DNA of 34,122 bases from Flavobacteriales bacterium (GCA_027061855.1 JAMOVT010000074.1:1-34122); one strand, 5' to 3'; counted from the first letter of the stretch, positions 1-8,276 are shown. Numbers and translations are program-made. Notes: generated from the letters alone by a model not told the origin.

Positions 1-23
1 TCTCATAGGGCTAGTCTTTTTTG

Positions 24-52
24 TTACTTTTTTTGACGATGAAAAAAAGTAA
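24..52. repeat. Perfect 11-bp inverted repeat
   Basis: Arms at 24-34 (TTAC followed by seven T) and 42-52 (seven A followed by GTAA) are exact reverse complements around a 7-base loop. It lies in non-coding DNA at the window edge. A T-rich stem of this kind could be a terminator for a gene to the left of the window or a dispersed palindromic repeat. From general memory, similar TTAC-T(n)/A(n)-GTAA palindromes are common between genes in Flavobacteriia, but only this copy is visible here. Confidence 0.5.
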
Positions 53-92
53 AAAACATATAATTGATAAAACTCAAATTTTATTTAATATA

Positions 93-202
93 GAGATCCC
101 TCGTCGCTACGCTCTGTCGGGATGACAGTCGTTTCTTTACATTTTTTTATTATATATAAGAATGTCTTTTTCAACCCCGCTTATTGCGGGATGAGAAATC
201 TC
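93..202. repeat. MITE-like or dispersed intergenic repeat, 110 bp
   Basis: The left end GAGATCCCTC (93-102) and the right end GAGAAATCTC (193-202) are imperfect terminal inverted repeats, matching at 8 of 10 positions. The left half carries an internal inversion between ATCCC (96-100) and GGGAT (119-123). The right half contains a small CCCCGC/GCGGGA-type hairpin at about 175-191. The GC-rich, structured segments contrast with the surrounding A/T tracts and hold no reading frame. The left half resembles a repeat I recall as dispersed between genes in many Bacteroidota genomes. No second copy occurs in this window, so mobility is an inference. Confidence 0.4.
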
Positions 203-215
203 AAAAAAACATAAC

Positions 216-244
216 AAAAAAAGCCGCATCACTGCGGCTTTTTT
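216..244. terminator. Bidirectional intrinsic terminator
   Basis: An 8-bp stem, AAGCCGCA (221-228) with TGCGGCTT (233-240), closes a 4-base loop. It is flanked by an A tract on the left and a T tract on the right, so it can end transcription on both strands. It lies 15 bp past the stop codon of the minus-strand VPS10-like gene and is the clear terminator for that gene. Confidence 0.85.
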
Positions 245-259
245 AATTGGAACAATTTT

Positions 260-3200
260 TTAATCCCTCCCCGGAGTCCATCTCACTCCTTTTTCTTTCA
301 TTTGTTTTTTTATTGCCGATAATTGTTCTTTAACTTGATTCAATTGTTCTTGTAAAGAAGGCAATTGTTTTTTAATGATTCTCAAAGCATCTTTTTCCAT
401 CTCCGTAACAGGAGCCGTGCTGTCAAAATGTGCATAGGCCAAATAATATAAGCGATCGTTCAAAGGTACCGGTTGCGGAATGCGTTCTTCGGCACTTGCC
501 GGAGGAGTTTGGCCTTCAAATTTCCACTTTATGTCTTTTAAGGTTTTTTCCAAGGATTCCAATTTTTTATAAACCGACAAATCCATATCCGGAGAATGCA
601 AAACGGCATATTTCATCGAGTTTATTTCTTTGAGCAAAGTATTTACATCTTTTTTCATCGCTTCGGCTTCACGGTAAGCTTCGCTTACTTCGGCTAAGAA
701 TTTTTGTAAACTTTTTAAATCGGCATCCGGCAAGGTGGAATTTTGTAAAAATTTCACTTCAAAGGATTGATCTCTAAGCAAAGGAATGATTTCTCCTCCT
801 GCATATTCATCTACCTCAACATAATATTTCCCCGGGAGAACCAAGCGGCCGCTTCCGTCTTTTTTCAAGGGATCGAATTTTTTTATTTCCACGGGATTAA
901 CAGAAGGATATCGCAAATTCCAGTTCACACGGTTGATTCCTTTTTTGCTCTTGGAGGTGAGTCTGTTTACTATATTTCCTTGATCGTCTTTGATGGTAAA
1001 AATCAAGTAGGGTTCTATTTCTTCTTTTTCCTTGCGTTGTTCATTTAAGGAAGGAATAGGTATTTTTTTGGCTTCTTTAAAGAGTGCTTTTTCTTTCTCC
1101 CTTCTTTTTTGTTTCAAAGTTTTGGGCACTTGCTTGTCAAAATAAGTGAATACCGCTCCGAAATCCCTGTTTTTGTCCACCTTTTGCGTATGGCCGAAAC
1201 CATATCCTCCACGGTTTCGCTGGATATAAAGCAATGCATCTTTGACAGGAAACATATAAAAATCCTTTTGAACCGCTTCTTTTATATTTCGCAATGGCGA
1301 ATAGTTATCCAAAACAAAAAATCCGCGTCCGAAACTGGCCAATACCAAATCGTTTTCTCTTTCCTGCAAGGCAATATCACGCATGGCAATCGTAGGTAAC
1401 CCCGATTTCAAACGGATCCAGTTTTTTCCGTAATCGGGAGAAAAATAAATCCCGAATTCCGTTCCTGCAAACAATAGATTTTTGTCTTTAAAATCTTGTG
1501 CCAAGCTATGCACGGGGCTGTTTTCTTCGGGAAGATTTCCCTCGATATGTTTCCATGTTTTTCCCAGATCATGGGAAACAAGGATATAAGGTTTCAAATC
1601 GTTGTGTTTGCGGTTATCAAAGGTGACAAAAACGGTATTTTTATCAAATTTTGAAGGTTCGATATCGCTGATATAAGTATATTCGGGCACGCCGGGGAAC
1701 TTGCGGATTTGCCTCCAAGTTTTTCCGTCGTCGGCAGTGATGTTCAATGCGCCGTCGTCTGTCCCCACAAATAATATTCCGGGTTGGACAGGAGACTCGG
1801 CCATGGCTACCGCCGTGCCGTATAAGGAAGTGGAAACATCTTTGGCAACGGCATCTATTCCCCAATAATGTCCCATCACTTTCCATTTATTACGATCTGT
1901 TTTGGTAGTAATATCATCGCTGATTACTTTCCAGGAATTTCCTCTATCGATAGATTTAAAAACCTTATTGGCCGCCATATATAAAGTGGTAGGATTGTGC
2001 TTGCTTAAAATAAAAGGTGCATTCCAATTCCATTTATACAACTTCTCCCCTTCTCTTTCCCTGGGTTTTATATTGATTCTTTGTCCGTTTTGTTTATCAT
2101 ACCGGTAAATATTTCCATATTGATATTCGGAATAAACAATATTCGGATTAGTAGGGTCTATGGCTTGCCAAAAACCGTCTCCTCCCAAAGTGATGTCCCA
2201 ATCGCAAGCACTTATTCCGTCACTATATAAAGTGGAGCTGGGCGCACCCAAACTGTTGTTGTCTTGGGTTCCGCCGTAAATCCAATAAAAAGGATAAGCA
2301 TTGTCCACCGCCGCTCTGTAAAATTGGGTTATACCCAAATTTTCTTTATGGATATAGGTTTTTCCGTGGTTATAAGTTTCATAAATTCCTCCGTCTCCTC
2401 CTATCAGATAATGATTTTTATCTTTGGGATCCAACCAAAAAGCATGATCATCCACATGTTTCTTTTTTTGGCCTAATAATTTCCAGGTTTTTCCGCCGTC
2501 GGTGGTATATTTTGAGCGCGTTTCCATGGAATAAACGGTATTTACATCAAAAGGGCTGGTATAAATCTCGCTGTAATATTGCCCGCTGGTATGGTAATCA
2601 CTCATTTTTTGCCAGGATTCGCCGCGGTCTGTGGAACGGTAAAATCCGCTTTTGTCCATCGCCGCTTCTATGATAAGATATAGCACATCGGGATTTACAG
2701 GTGAAATGGCCAATCCCATTCCGGCTTTATCCACAGAAGGAATGCCGTTGGTAATTTTCCTCCAAGTCTTTCCGCCGTCTTCCGATTTATACAAAGCGCT
2801 TTCGGGGCCTCCTCCTATACGCGTTTGGGTTCTTCGGCGACGTTGTTCGGCTGTGGCATAAAGCAAATCGGGATTGCGGGGATCCATTACGATATTGTTT
2901 ACGCCCGTATCTTCATTGATATATAAAATACGTTTCCAGGTTTTCCCGCCGTCTTCGGTTTTATATAAACCGCGGTCTCCTCCCGGGCCCCATACGGAGC
3001 CTTCGGCGGCTACATAAACAATATTTCCGTTTTGAGGATGAATGAGGATTTTTCCTATTTGCATGGATTTTTTCAATCCCATATTTTTCCAACTTTTACC
3101 TCCGTCCATACTTTTATATACACCGTCACCGTAACTCACAGAGCGTTGATGATTGTTCTCTCCCGTTCCCGCCCAAATAATATGCGGATTTGTAGGATCA

Positions 3201-3478
3201 ATGGCCAGTGCTCCTATGGAATAAACCGGATATTTATCAAATACGGGCTTGAAAGTGGTTCCGTTATCGGTGGTTTTCCAAATGCCTCCTGCGGCAACCC
3301 CTACGTAATATTCATGTGAATTTTCGGGATTTACGGCAAAATCCGAAATCCTGCCGGAAATATGCCCCGGAGAAATATTTCTAAATTTTAATCCCCCGTA
3401 GATATCCTTTGGGATAGTCGTCTGGGCTATAAGCGAATAACTCATCAATAAAACGAGTAAATAAATTATTTTTTTCAT
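260..3478 (-). CDS. Secreted VPS10/sortilin-like BNR-repeat protein
   Basis: A 1072-residue exported protein. Residues 1-18 form a signal peptide ending ...SLIAQ. The N-terminal two thirds is a beta-propeller of the sortilin (VPS10) / BNR type: Asp-box motifs recur, such as TTDNGTTF, SMDGGKSW, TEDGGKTW, SEDGGKTW and STDRGESW, with repeated 'NP..IYVG' strands between them. After about residue 740 the propeller gives way to a charged region and an Ig/FlgD-like segment, where 'GINRVNWNLRYP' is typical. The C-terminal 150 residues are helical and probably coiled coil. Bacteroidota proteins of this type are often annotated as glycosyl hydrolases, but the fold alone does not show an enzyme activity. 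Unlike the BNR protein at 25298-28633, it has no T9SS sorting domain, so it is probably periplasmic. It is monocistronic and ends at the terminator at 216-244. Confidence 0.88.
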   Translation of the reverse strand: MKKIIYLLVLLMSYSLIAQTTIPKDIYGGLKFRNISPGHISGRISDFAVNPENSHEYYVGVAAGGIWKTTDNGTTFKPVFDKYPVYSIGALAIDPTNPHIIWAGTGENNHQRSVSYGDGVYKSMDGGKSWKNMGLKKSMQIGKILIHPQNGNIVYVAAEGSVWGPGGDRGLYKTEDGGKTWKRILYINEDTGVNNIVMDPRNPDLLYATAEQRRRRTQTRIGGGPESALYKSEDGGKTWRKITNGIPSVDKAGMGLAISPVNPDVLYLIIEAAMDKSGFYRSTDRGESWQKMSDYHTSGQYYSEIYTSPFDVNTVYSMETRSKYTTDGGKTWKLLGQKKKHVDDHAFWLDPKDKNHYLIGGDGGIYETYNHGKTYIHKENLGITQFYRAAVDNAYPFYWIYGGTQDNNSLGAPSSTLYSDGISACDWDITLGGDGFWQAIDPTNPNIVYSEYQYGNIYRYDKQNGQRINIKPREREGEKLYKWNWNAPFILSKHNPTTLYMAANKVFKSIDRGNSWKVISDDITTKTDRNKWKVMGHYWGIDAVAKDVSTSLYGTAVAMAESPVQPGILFVGTDDGALNITADDGKTWRQIRKFPGVPEYTYISDIEPSKFDKNTVFVTFDNRKHNDLKPYILVSHDLGKTWKHIEGNLPEENSPVHSLAQDFKDKNLLFAGTEFGIYFSPDYGKNWIRLKSGLPTIAMRDIALQERENDLVLASFGRGFFVLDNYSPLRNIKEAVQKDFYMFPVKDALLYIQRNRGGYGFGHTQKVDKNRDFGAVFTYFDKQVPKTLKQKRREKEKALFKEAKKIPIPSLNEQRKEKEEIEPYLIFTIKDDQGNIVNRLTSKSKKGINRVNWNLRYPSVNPVEIKKFDPLKKDGSGRLVLPGKYYVEVDEYAGGEIIPLLRDQSFEVKFLQNSTLPDADLKSLQKFLAEVSEAYREAEAMKKDVNTLLKEINSMKYAVLHSPDMDLSVYKKLESLEKTLKDIKWKFEGQTPPASAEERIPQPVPLNDRLYYLAYAHFDSTAPVTEMEKDALRIIKKQLPSLQEQLNQVKEQLSAIKKQMKEKGVRWTPGRD

Positions 3479-3542
3479 GGCTGTTGAGTTTATGAACTAT
3501 AAATTTATAAAGGAAATTTTTATTTTCTGTTAAATAAAACAT

Positions 3543-3575
3543 AAAAAAGGGAGGGCTTTATTTCAAGTCCCTCCC
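3543..3575 (-). terminator. Intrinsic terminator of the peroxiredoxin gene
   Basis: GGGAGGG (3549-3555) pairs with CCCTCCC (3569-3575), with three further pairs (CTT with AAG) across a one-base bulge. On the minus strand the stem is followed by a run of six T. It lies 30 bp downstream of the peroxiredoxin stop codon, so it separates that gene from the VPS10-like gene. Confidence 0.8.
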
Positions 3576-3605
3576 GCTAAAAATAAACTATGCTGACAAT
3601 TAGTA

Positions 3606-4232
<627 letters not shown>

Positions 4233-4255
4233 ATTTTTTTGTTTTTTGATTACCC

Positions 4256-4285
4256 CAAAAGTAGGTAACTATTGCTACAATCAAA
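4256..4285 (-). promoter_or_regulatory. Bacteroidota-type promoter of the peroxiredoxin gene
   Basis: Read on the minus strand, a -33 element TTTG (4282-4285) is followed after 18 bases by TACTTTTG (4256-4263), an exact match to the -7 consensus TAnnTTTG. The ATG follows 23 bases later. This is the only promoter in the window in which I find both elements at normal spacing. Confidence 0.65.
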
Positions 4286-4307
4286 AAAGAGTTTAATCGA
4301 ATTAATT

Positions 4308-4319
4308 TATAAGCTTATA
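4308..4319. promoter_or_regulatory. 12-bp perfect palindrome, possible operator
   Basis: TATAAGCTTATA is a perfect dyad lying 22 bp upstream of the peroxiredoxin -33 element and 8 bp beyond the arsC stop codon. It could be a regulator site for the peroxiredoxin gene. It could also be chance in AT-rich DNA; without a spacer it makes a poor hairpin terminator. Confidence 0.25.
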
Positions 4320-4327
4320 GAAAAGAA

Positions 4328-4750
4328 TTATCCGGCCAAGTTTTGTTCAAAAAAACGGCGAAACTCCTTTTTGATTTGTTCTCTGATTTTTCTGAATTCC
4401 TCTTTCTTTTGCTCTTCGGGTCCTTCAAAAGCGGCGGGATCTTCAAATCCCATATGAAGCCTGTTTTTTACCTCTCCCGTAAATACGGGGCAAGTTTCCT
4501 TGGCCTCATCACAAACCGTAATTACATAATCAAAATATTGATCGAGATATTTTTCTACCGGTTCGGGTTTGTTTCGTGACAAATCAAAATCGATTTCTTT
4601 CATAACCTCAAGGGTAAGCGGATGCACTTCTTTTGCGGGTTCCGTTCCTGCCGAATATACTTCGAGACAGGGATCAAAGCTGTTTAACAAGGCTTGGGCC
4701 ATTTGGCTTCTGCAAGAATTTCCGGTACAAAGAATGAGTATTTTTGACAT
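4328..4750 (-). CDS. arsC: Arsenate reductase, thioredoxin-coupled ArsC family
   Basis: A 140-residue protein of the low-molecular-weight tyrosine phosphatase fold. The phosphate loop CTGNSCR gives the CX5R motif with nucleophile Cys8 and Arg14. Two further cysteines, Cys80 and Cys87 in VCDEAKETCPVF, are at the positions used in the disulfide relay of thioredoxin-linked ArsC, and the Asp-Pro general acid is at 104-105. The three cysteines favour arsenate reduction to arsenite over a plain protein phosphatase. No arsR, acr3 or arsB is nearby, so arsenite export would have to be encoded elsewhere. The ATG shares its A with the TAA of the upstream gene (TAATG), which indicates translational coupling. 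Confidence 0.88.
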   Translation of the reverse strand: MSKILILCTGNSCRSQMAQALLNSFDPCLEVYSAGTEPAKEVHPLTLEVMKEIDFDLSRNKPEPVEKYLDQYFDYVITVCDEAKETCPVFTGEVKNRLHMGFEDPAAFEGPEEQKKEEFRKIREQIKKEFRRFFEQNLAG

Positions 4751-5508
4751 TATTTTGATTTTTTTATTTTTTCCAGCGTTTTGGGGTATTTTTTGGGGTC
4801 CACCTTATATTTTTTTATGGCCTCGAGCTGTTTATCCTTATAAGTTAAATGATTGGCAACAAAAAGAGGCAAATAAATATTGAAATAAATTTCTTGATTT
4901 TGTTGAGGTAAATTTTTTGGTGACACCAGCATTTTGTCAAAAGGCATCTGATTATAATATCGCACTTCTTGTCTCTTTAATTCATAATTTTTCTGGTTGA
5001 TAATAAGAAACTCATCGCTTGTACTTCTCACCACATAGGCTTTGTCAAAGGATTCTCCGGTACCGCTATATAAAGGCACACGTAGCAAATCACCGTATTT
5101 TTTGTAATAAAATTTGGATTTTTTTTCATCTCCGGTTTTTTTTGCGGCATAACCGGCCAACATATATAAGCGGGCTTCCACGGGATATTTTTTCAAGAGG
5201 CTTTCGGCGGTTTTCAAACCCGCTTCAAAATCCATATTTCCTGTAAGTTTATATATGGTTTCTATTTCTTTTTCGGCCACACCGGGTTGATAACCTGGCA
5301 AAAAGGCAGACCCATAATAAAGCATAACCATTTGACTTTCGGTTAAGTCCGTTTTTTGAAATTTTCTTTTTAAAGCTTGAAAATAAGCAGGTTTTTCTTT
5401 TACCCAATTTCGGATGGTATCCAATGAAATCCCATAAACTACCGGAGCGGTCTGGGATTGCATATTCATAAAAAGAAAACCAATAACTATGAAAAGATAT
5501 TTTTGCAT
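4750..5508 (-). CDS. DUF4919-like exported protein
   Basis: A 252-residue protein with a signal peptide (about residues 1-19, ending NMQSQ). The early motif 'LTESQMVMLYYG' and the later block with 'SFDKAYVVRSTSDEF' and 'IYFNIYLP' resemble the Bacteroidota family DUF4919, whose function is unknown. The middle (residues 80-130) reads like a TPR-type helical hairpin pair: 'DFEAGLKTAESLLKKYP' followed by 'ARLYMLAGYAAKK'. It is the first gene of a two-gene unit with arsC, coupled through a one-base stop/start overlap. That physical link does not by itself imply a role in arsenic metabolism. The family call is from memory of sequence pattern. Confidence 0.75.
   Translation of the reverse strand: MQKYLFIVIGFLFMNMQSQTAPVVYGISLDTIRNWVKEKPAYFQALKRKFQKTDLTESQMVMLYYGSAFLPGYQPGVAEKEIETIYKLTGNMDFEAGLKTAESLLKKYPVEARLYMLAGYAAKKTGDEKKSKFYYKKYGDLLRVPLYSGTGESFDKAYVVRSTSDEFLIINQKNYELKRQEVRYYNQMPFDKMLVSPKNLPQQNQEIYFNIYLPLFVANHLTYKDKQLEAIKKYKVDPKKYPKTLEKIKKSK
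5498..5505 (+). promoter_or_regulatory. Candidate -7 box of the ggt-like gene
   Basis: TATTTTTG matches TAnnTTTG on the plus strand, 39 bases before the gamma-glutamyltransferase ATG and touching the start codon of the divergent DUF4919 gene. No convincing -33 TTTG is seen. If real, the two divergent promoters overlap. Confidence 0.3.
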
Positions 5509-5530
5509 ACGATTTTTATTTAATTTAGAG

Positions 5531-5538
5531 CAAAATTA
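5531..5538 (-). promoter_or_regulatory. Candidate -7 box of the DUF4919-arsC unit
   Basis: The minus strand reads TAATTTTG, an exact TAnnTTTG match, 22 bases before the DUF4919 ATG. The gap to the divergent ggt-like gene is only 36 bp, so any -33 element would lie in or beside that gene. None matching TTTG is seen at normal spacing. Confidence 0.35.
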
Positions 5539-5544
5539 TTTTTT

Positions 5545-7248
5545 ATGAAACAAAGATTATTCCTTTTTGGTTTTTTGCTACTTATTTTTTCTTGTAAAAC
5601 TTCAAAGAAAACTCCGCTTGAAGCGGAACATCATAAAATTACGAACAAAGCCATGGTGGTTTCCGCCAATCCTTATGCTTCACAAGCCGGAACAAATATA
5701 ATGAAAAACGGCGGAAATGCGGTGGATGCTTTGGTAGCCACTCAATTTGCCTTGGCAGTGGTCTATCCCCGTGCAGGAAATCTGGGCGGAGGTGGATTTG
5801 CCATCGTGCGATTGCCGGGAGGAAAAAACGAAGCCGTCGATTTCAGGGAAACCGCACCTGCAAAAGCCCATAAGGACTTATATCTCGATGAGAACGGAAA
5901 TGTAATCCCCGGAATGAGCACCGAAGGAGGATTGGCAGTAGGAGTTCCCGGCACCGTAGCCGGATTATATGAAATATGGAAAAAATACGGCAAAACCGAA
6001 TGGAAAAATTTATTGCAACCCGCCATAGAATTGGCCGAAAACGGATTTCCTATTAGTGAAACGGAAGCCAAAAGATTGAATAAATATCGAGAAGTATTCA
6101 TTAAATACAATCCTGAAAATAAAGTATTTATAAAAAACGGAACATGGAAAGCCGGTGATATTCTGGTGCAAAAGGAGCTGGCAAAAACTTTACAAATGAT
6201 AGCGAATGAAGGGCCCAAAGCTTTTTATGAAGGAGATGTAGCCGAAGAAATCGTCAAAACCCTGCAAAAACACGGAGGAATTATCCGCAAAGAAGATTTA
6301 AAAAATTACCAAGCAAAATTTCGCGAACCCATTCGCATTGATTATAAAAATTACAAAGTAATTTCCATGCCACCGCCTTCAAGCGGTGGAATAACCTTGG
6401 GACAATTATTAAAAATCACCCGAAATTATCCTGTCAAACAATGGGGAGCCGATGATCTCAAAACCATTCAACTGATGATAGAAGCCGAACGACGCGCCTA
6501 TGCAGACAGAGCTAAGTTCCTTGGCGACTCCGATTTTTATCCCGTTCCGGTGGACAGCCTTTTGAACGATGATTATTTAAAGGAAAGAATGAAAGATTTT
6601 TCTTTTGCACATGCTACAAACAGCGACAGCATCTCGGCGGGAAATTTCAAATTGCAAAAAGAAAGTTTTGAAACTACTCATACTTCCATTGTGGATCCAA
6701 ATGGAATGGCCGTTTCTTGCACGACCACTTTAAATTCCAATTACGGCTCGAAAGTGATTGTAAACAAATACGGCTTCTTTCTCAATAACGAAATGGATGA
6801 TTTCAGTGCCAAACCCGGTGTGCCCAATCAGTTTGGATTGATAGGTGCCGAGGCCAATTCCATTGCACCCGGAAAACGCATGTTGAGCTCCATGACGCCC
6901 ACCATTGTGGAAAAAGACGGAGATATATTTATGGTATTGGGAAGTCCCGGAGGATCGACCATCATCACATCGGTTTATCAAGTGATTTTAAATGTAATCG
7001 ATTTTGATATGAATATGTATCAAGCGGTTCAGAAACCCCGTTTTCACCATCAGTTTTTGCCCGATGTGGTAATGTATGAAGAAGGGCGTTTCAATCCGGA
7101 AATTAAAGATTCGTTGATACAAAAAGGCTATAAACTTAAAAAAGTAAAAGCCTTGGGAGTGGTAAAAGCCATTTTAAAAACCGGAGAAGGAAAACTGGAA
7201 GGTGCCGGAGACCGTCGCAATCCGGATGATGATGTAGAAGGGTTTTAG
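5545..7248 (+). CDS. ggt: Gamma-glutamyltransferase, lipoprotein
   Basis: A 567-residue Ntn-hydrolase that cleaves or transfers the gamma-glutamyl group of glutathione and related compounds. The precursor is self-processed into large and small subunits at Thr377 in ETTHTSIVD, the counterpart of the TTHYS nucleophile in the E. coli enzyme. The substrate-binding R101-E-T-A-P, the SSM-TP segment (448-452) and the oxyanion-forming GSPGG (467-471) are all present. Residues 1-17 end in a lipobox (LIFSC), so Cys17 is probably lipidated and the enzyme membrane-anchored in the periplasm or outer membrane, rather than soluble as in E. coli. The length is normal for the family. It is divergent from DUF4919-arsC, with no terminator visible before the next gene. 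Confidence 0.95.
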   Translation: MKQRLFLFGFLLLIFSCKTSKKTPLEAEHHKITNKAMVVSANPYASQAGTNIMKNGGNAVDALVATQFALAVVYPRAGNLGGGGFAIVRLPGGKNEAVDFRETAPAKAHKDLYLDENGNVIPGMSTEGGLAVGVPGTVAGLYEIWKKYGKTEWKNLLQPAIELAENGFPISETEAKRLNKYREVFIKYNPENKVFIKNGTWKAGDILVQKELAKTLQMIANEGPKAFYEGDVAEEIVKTLQKHGGIIRKEDLKNYQAKFREPIRIDYKNYKVISMPPPSSGGITLGQLLKITRNYPVKQWGADDLKTIQLMIEAERRAYADRAKFLGDSDFYPVPVDSLLNDDYLKERMKDFSFAHATNSDSISAGNFKLQKESFETTHTSIVDPNGMAVSCTTTLNSNYGSKVIVNKYGFFLNNEMDDFSAKPGVPNQFGLIGAEANSIAPGKRMLSSMTPTIVEKDGDIFMVLGSPGGSTIITSVYQVILNVIDFDMNMYQAVQKPRFHHQFLPDVVMYEEGRFNPEIKDSLIQKGYKLKKVKALGVVKAILKTGEGKLEGAGDRRNPDDDVEGF

Positions 7249-7306
7249 CCAATAAAGGAATGCGTTAAGGAAATACAAAAAATAAAAATCCAATTGATTT
7301 TTGGTT

Positions 7307-7314
7307 TATCTTTG
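7307..7314 (+). promoter_or_regulatory. Candidate -7 box of the DUF4834 gene
   Basis: TATCTTTG fits TAnnTTTG exactly and ends 17 bases before the ATG. No -33 TTTG occurs at the usual 17-20 base spacing. The site suggests the small gene has its own promoter within the 83-bp gap after ggt. Confidence 0.4.
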
Positions 7315-7331
7315 TTTTAAAATATTAACAA

Positions 7332-7598
7332 ATGGGATTTTTAAAAATTATATTATACTTTCTGATTTTTTATTATGTAGCCAAATTTGTAATGCGTTTA
7401 TTGGCACCTATGATGGCCAAAAAAATGATGGACAAGGCGGCGCAAAACTTTGAAAAACAATTTAATAATCCTTATTATAAAGAAAAACCCACAGTTAAAG
7501 AGGGAGAGACCGTGATTGAAAAAACCGGAGAGAATCCTACTTCAAAAAAAGGCTCGGAAGAGGGAGGTGAATATGTCGATTATGAAGAAATCGATTAA
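7332..7598 (+). CDS. DUF4834 family small membrane protein
   Basis: An 88-residue protein with a single N-terminal membrane segment (about residues 3-20, hydrophobic and aromatic). A basic stretch with the pattern 'KMMDKAAQNFEKQ' follows, then a polar tail ending GEYVDYEEID. The acidic GEYVDYEEID end is, from memory, characteristic of the DUF4834 family of Bacteroidota, whose function is unknown. The stop codon directly abuts the stop codon of the convergent rhomboid gene, with no base between them. Confidence 0.8.
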   Translation: MGFLKIILYFLIFYYVAKFVMRLLAPMMAKKMMDKAAQNFEKQFNNPYYKEKPTVKEGETVIEKTGENPTSKKGSEEGGEYVDYEEID

Positions 7599-8237
7599 TT
7601 AAATTTTTCCTTTTTGTAAATAATAATATCCCCCTGCAAGTGCTCCTATTATTAATAAAGTGAGCAAAGGATGATCTAAGAAAGCATGCCTTGAATCCAA
7701 TAATATGGTGAGGATCACTCCCGCCAAGGCTCCTCCGAAATGAGCCTCATGGCCTATCCTGCTACCCATATTTTGTGAACCTTTGACCGTGTACCACAAA
7801 TAACCCAAAGCAAAGAGAATTCCGGGGATAGGAAAGAAAAACATCAAATATAAGGTCATGGTAGGATCCAAAGTAATGGCCGAAAATACCACCGCATTTA
7901 CACCGGCTGATGCACCGATGGCAGAATACCATAGATCATTCTTGTGTAAATAATATGCCAGGTAATTCCCTAAAGCCACTCCCCCGAAATAGATAATCAG
8001 AAAACCCGTTACCCCTAATCGAGCTACAATATAATCGCCAAAAAAGTAAAGGGTAATCATATTGACAAAAAGGTGGTTCCAATCCGCATGTAAAAAGGCG
8101 GAAGTAATCAGGCGATAATATTCACCGGCTTTAATTCCGGCTACTGAAAATTTATATTTTTCAAAAAAAGACGGATTGCTAAATCCTTGATAGGTAAAAA
8201 TAGCCGTAACTATAATAATAATGGTAACAATAGACAT
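7599..8237 (-). CDS. Rhomboid family intramembrane serine protease
   Basis: A 212-residue integral membrane protease with about six transmembrane segments, close to the minimal bacterial rhomboid core. The catalytic Ser110 is in GASAG, and its partner His166 is in HEAHFGG. His55 and Asn59 in HLFVN match the oxyanion residues of E. coli GlpG. It probably cleaves single-pass membrane proteins within the bilayer; the substrate is unknown. It lies 39 bp downstream of the aminotransferase gene but has its own candidate -7 box (8254-8261). It converges on the DUF4834 gene with zero spacing. Confidence 0.93.
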   Translation of the reverse strand: MSIVTIIIIVTAIFTYQGFSNPSFFEKYKFSVAGIKAGEYYRLITSAFLHADWNHLFVNMITLYFFGDYIVARLGVTGFLIIYFGGVALGNYLAYYLHKNDLWYSAIGASAGVNAVVFSAITLDPTMTLYLMFFFPIPGILFALGYLWYTVKGSQNMGSRIGHEAHFGGALAGVILTILLDSRHAFLDHPLLTLLIIGALAGGYYYLQKGKI

Positions 8238-8253
8238 ATTTGAAATTTTTTGT

Positions 8254-8261
8254 CAAAAATA
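8254..8261 (-). promoter_or_regulatory. Candidate -7 box of the rhomboid gene
   Basis: The minus strand reads TATTTTTG, matching TAnnTTTG, 16 bases before the rhomboid ATG and within the 39-bp gap after the aminotransferase gene. No clear -33 element is present. Confidence 0.4.
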
Positions 8262-8276
8262 ATTTAAAAAAACGAC

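Noticed and set aside
5763-6218. 151-codon minus-strand open frame inside the gamma-glutamyltransferase gene
   Set aside because: Antisense to conserved GGT sequence, with no motif or promoter.
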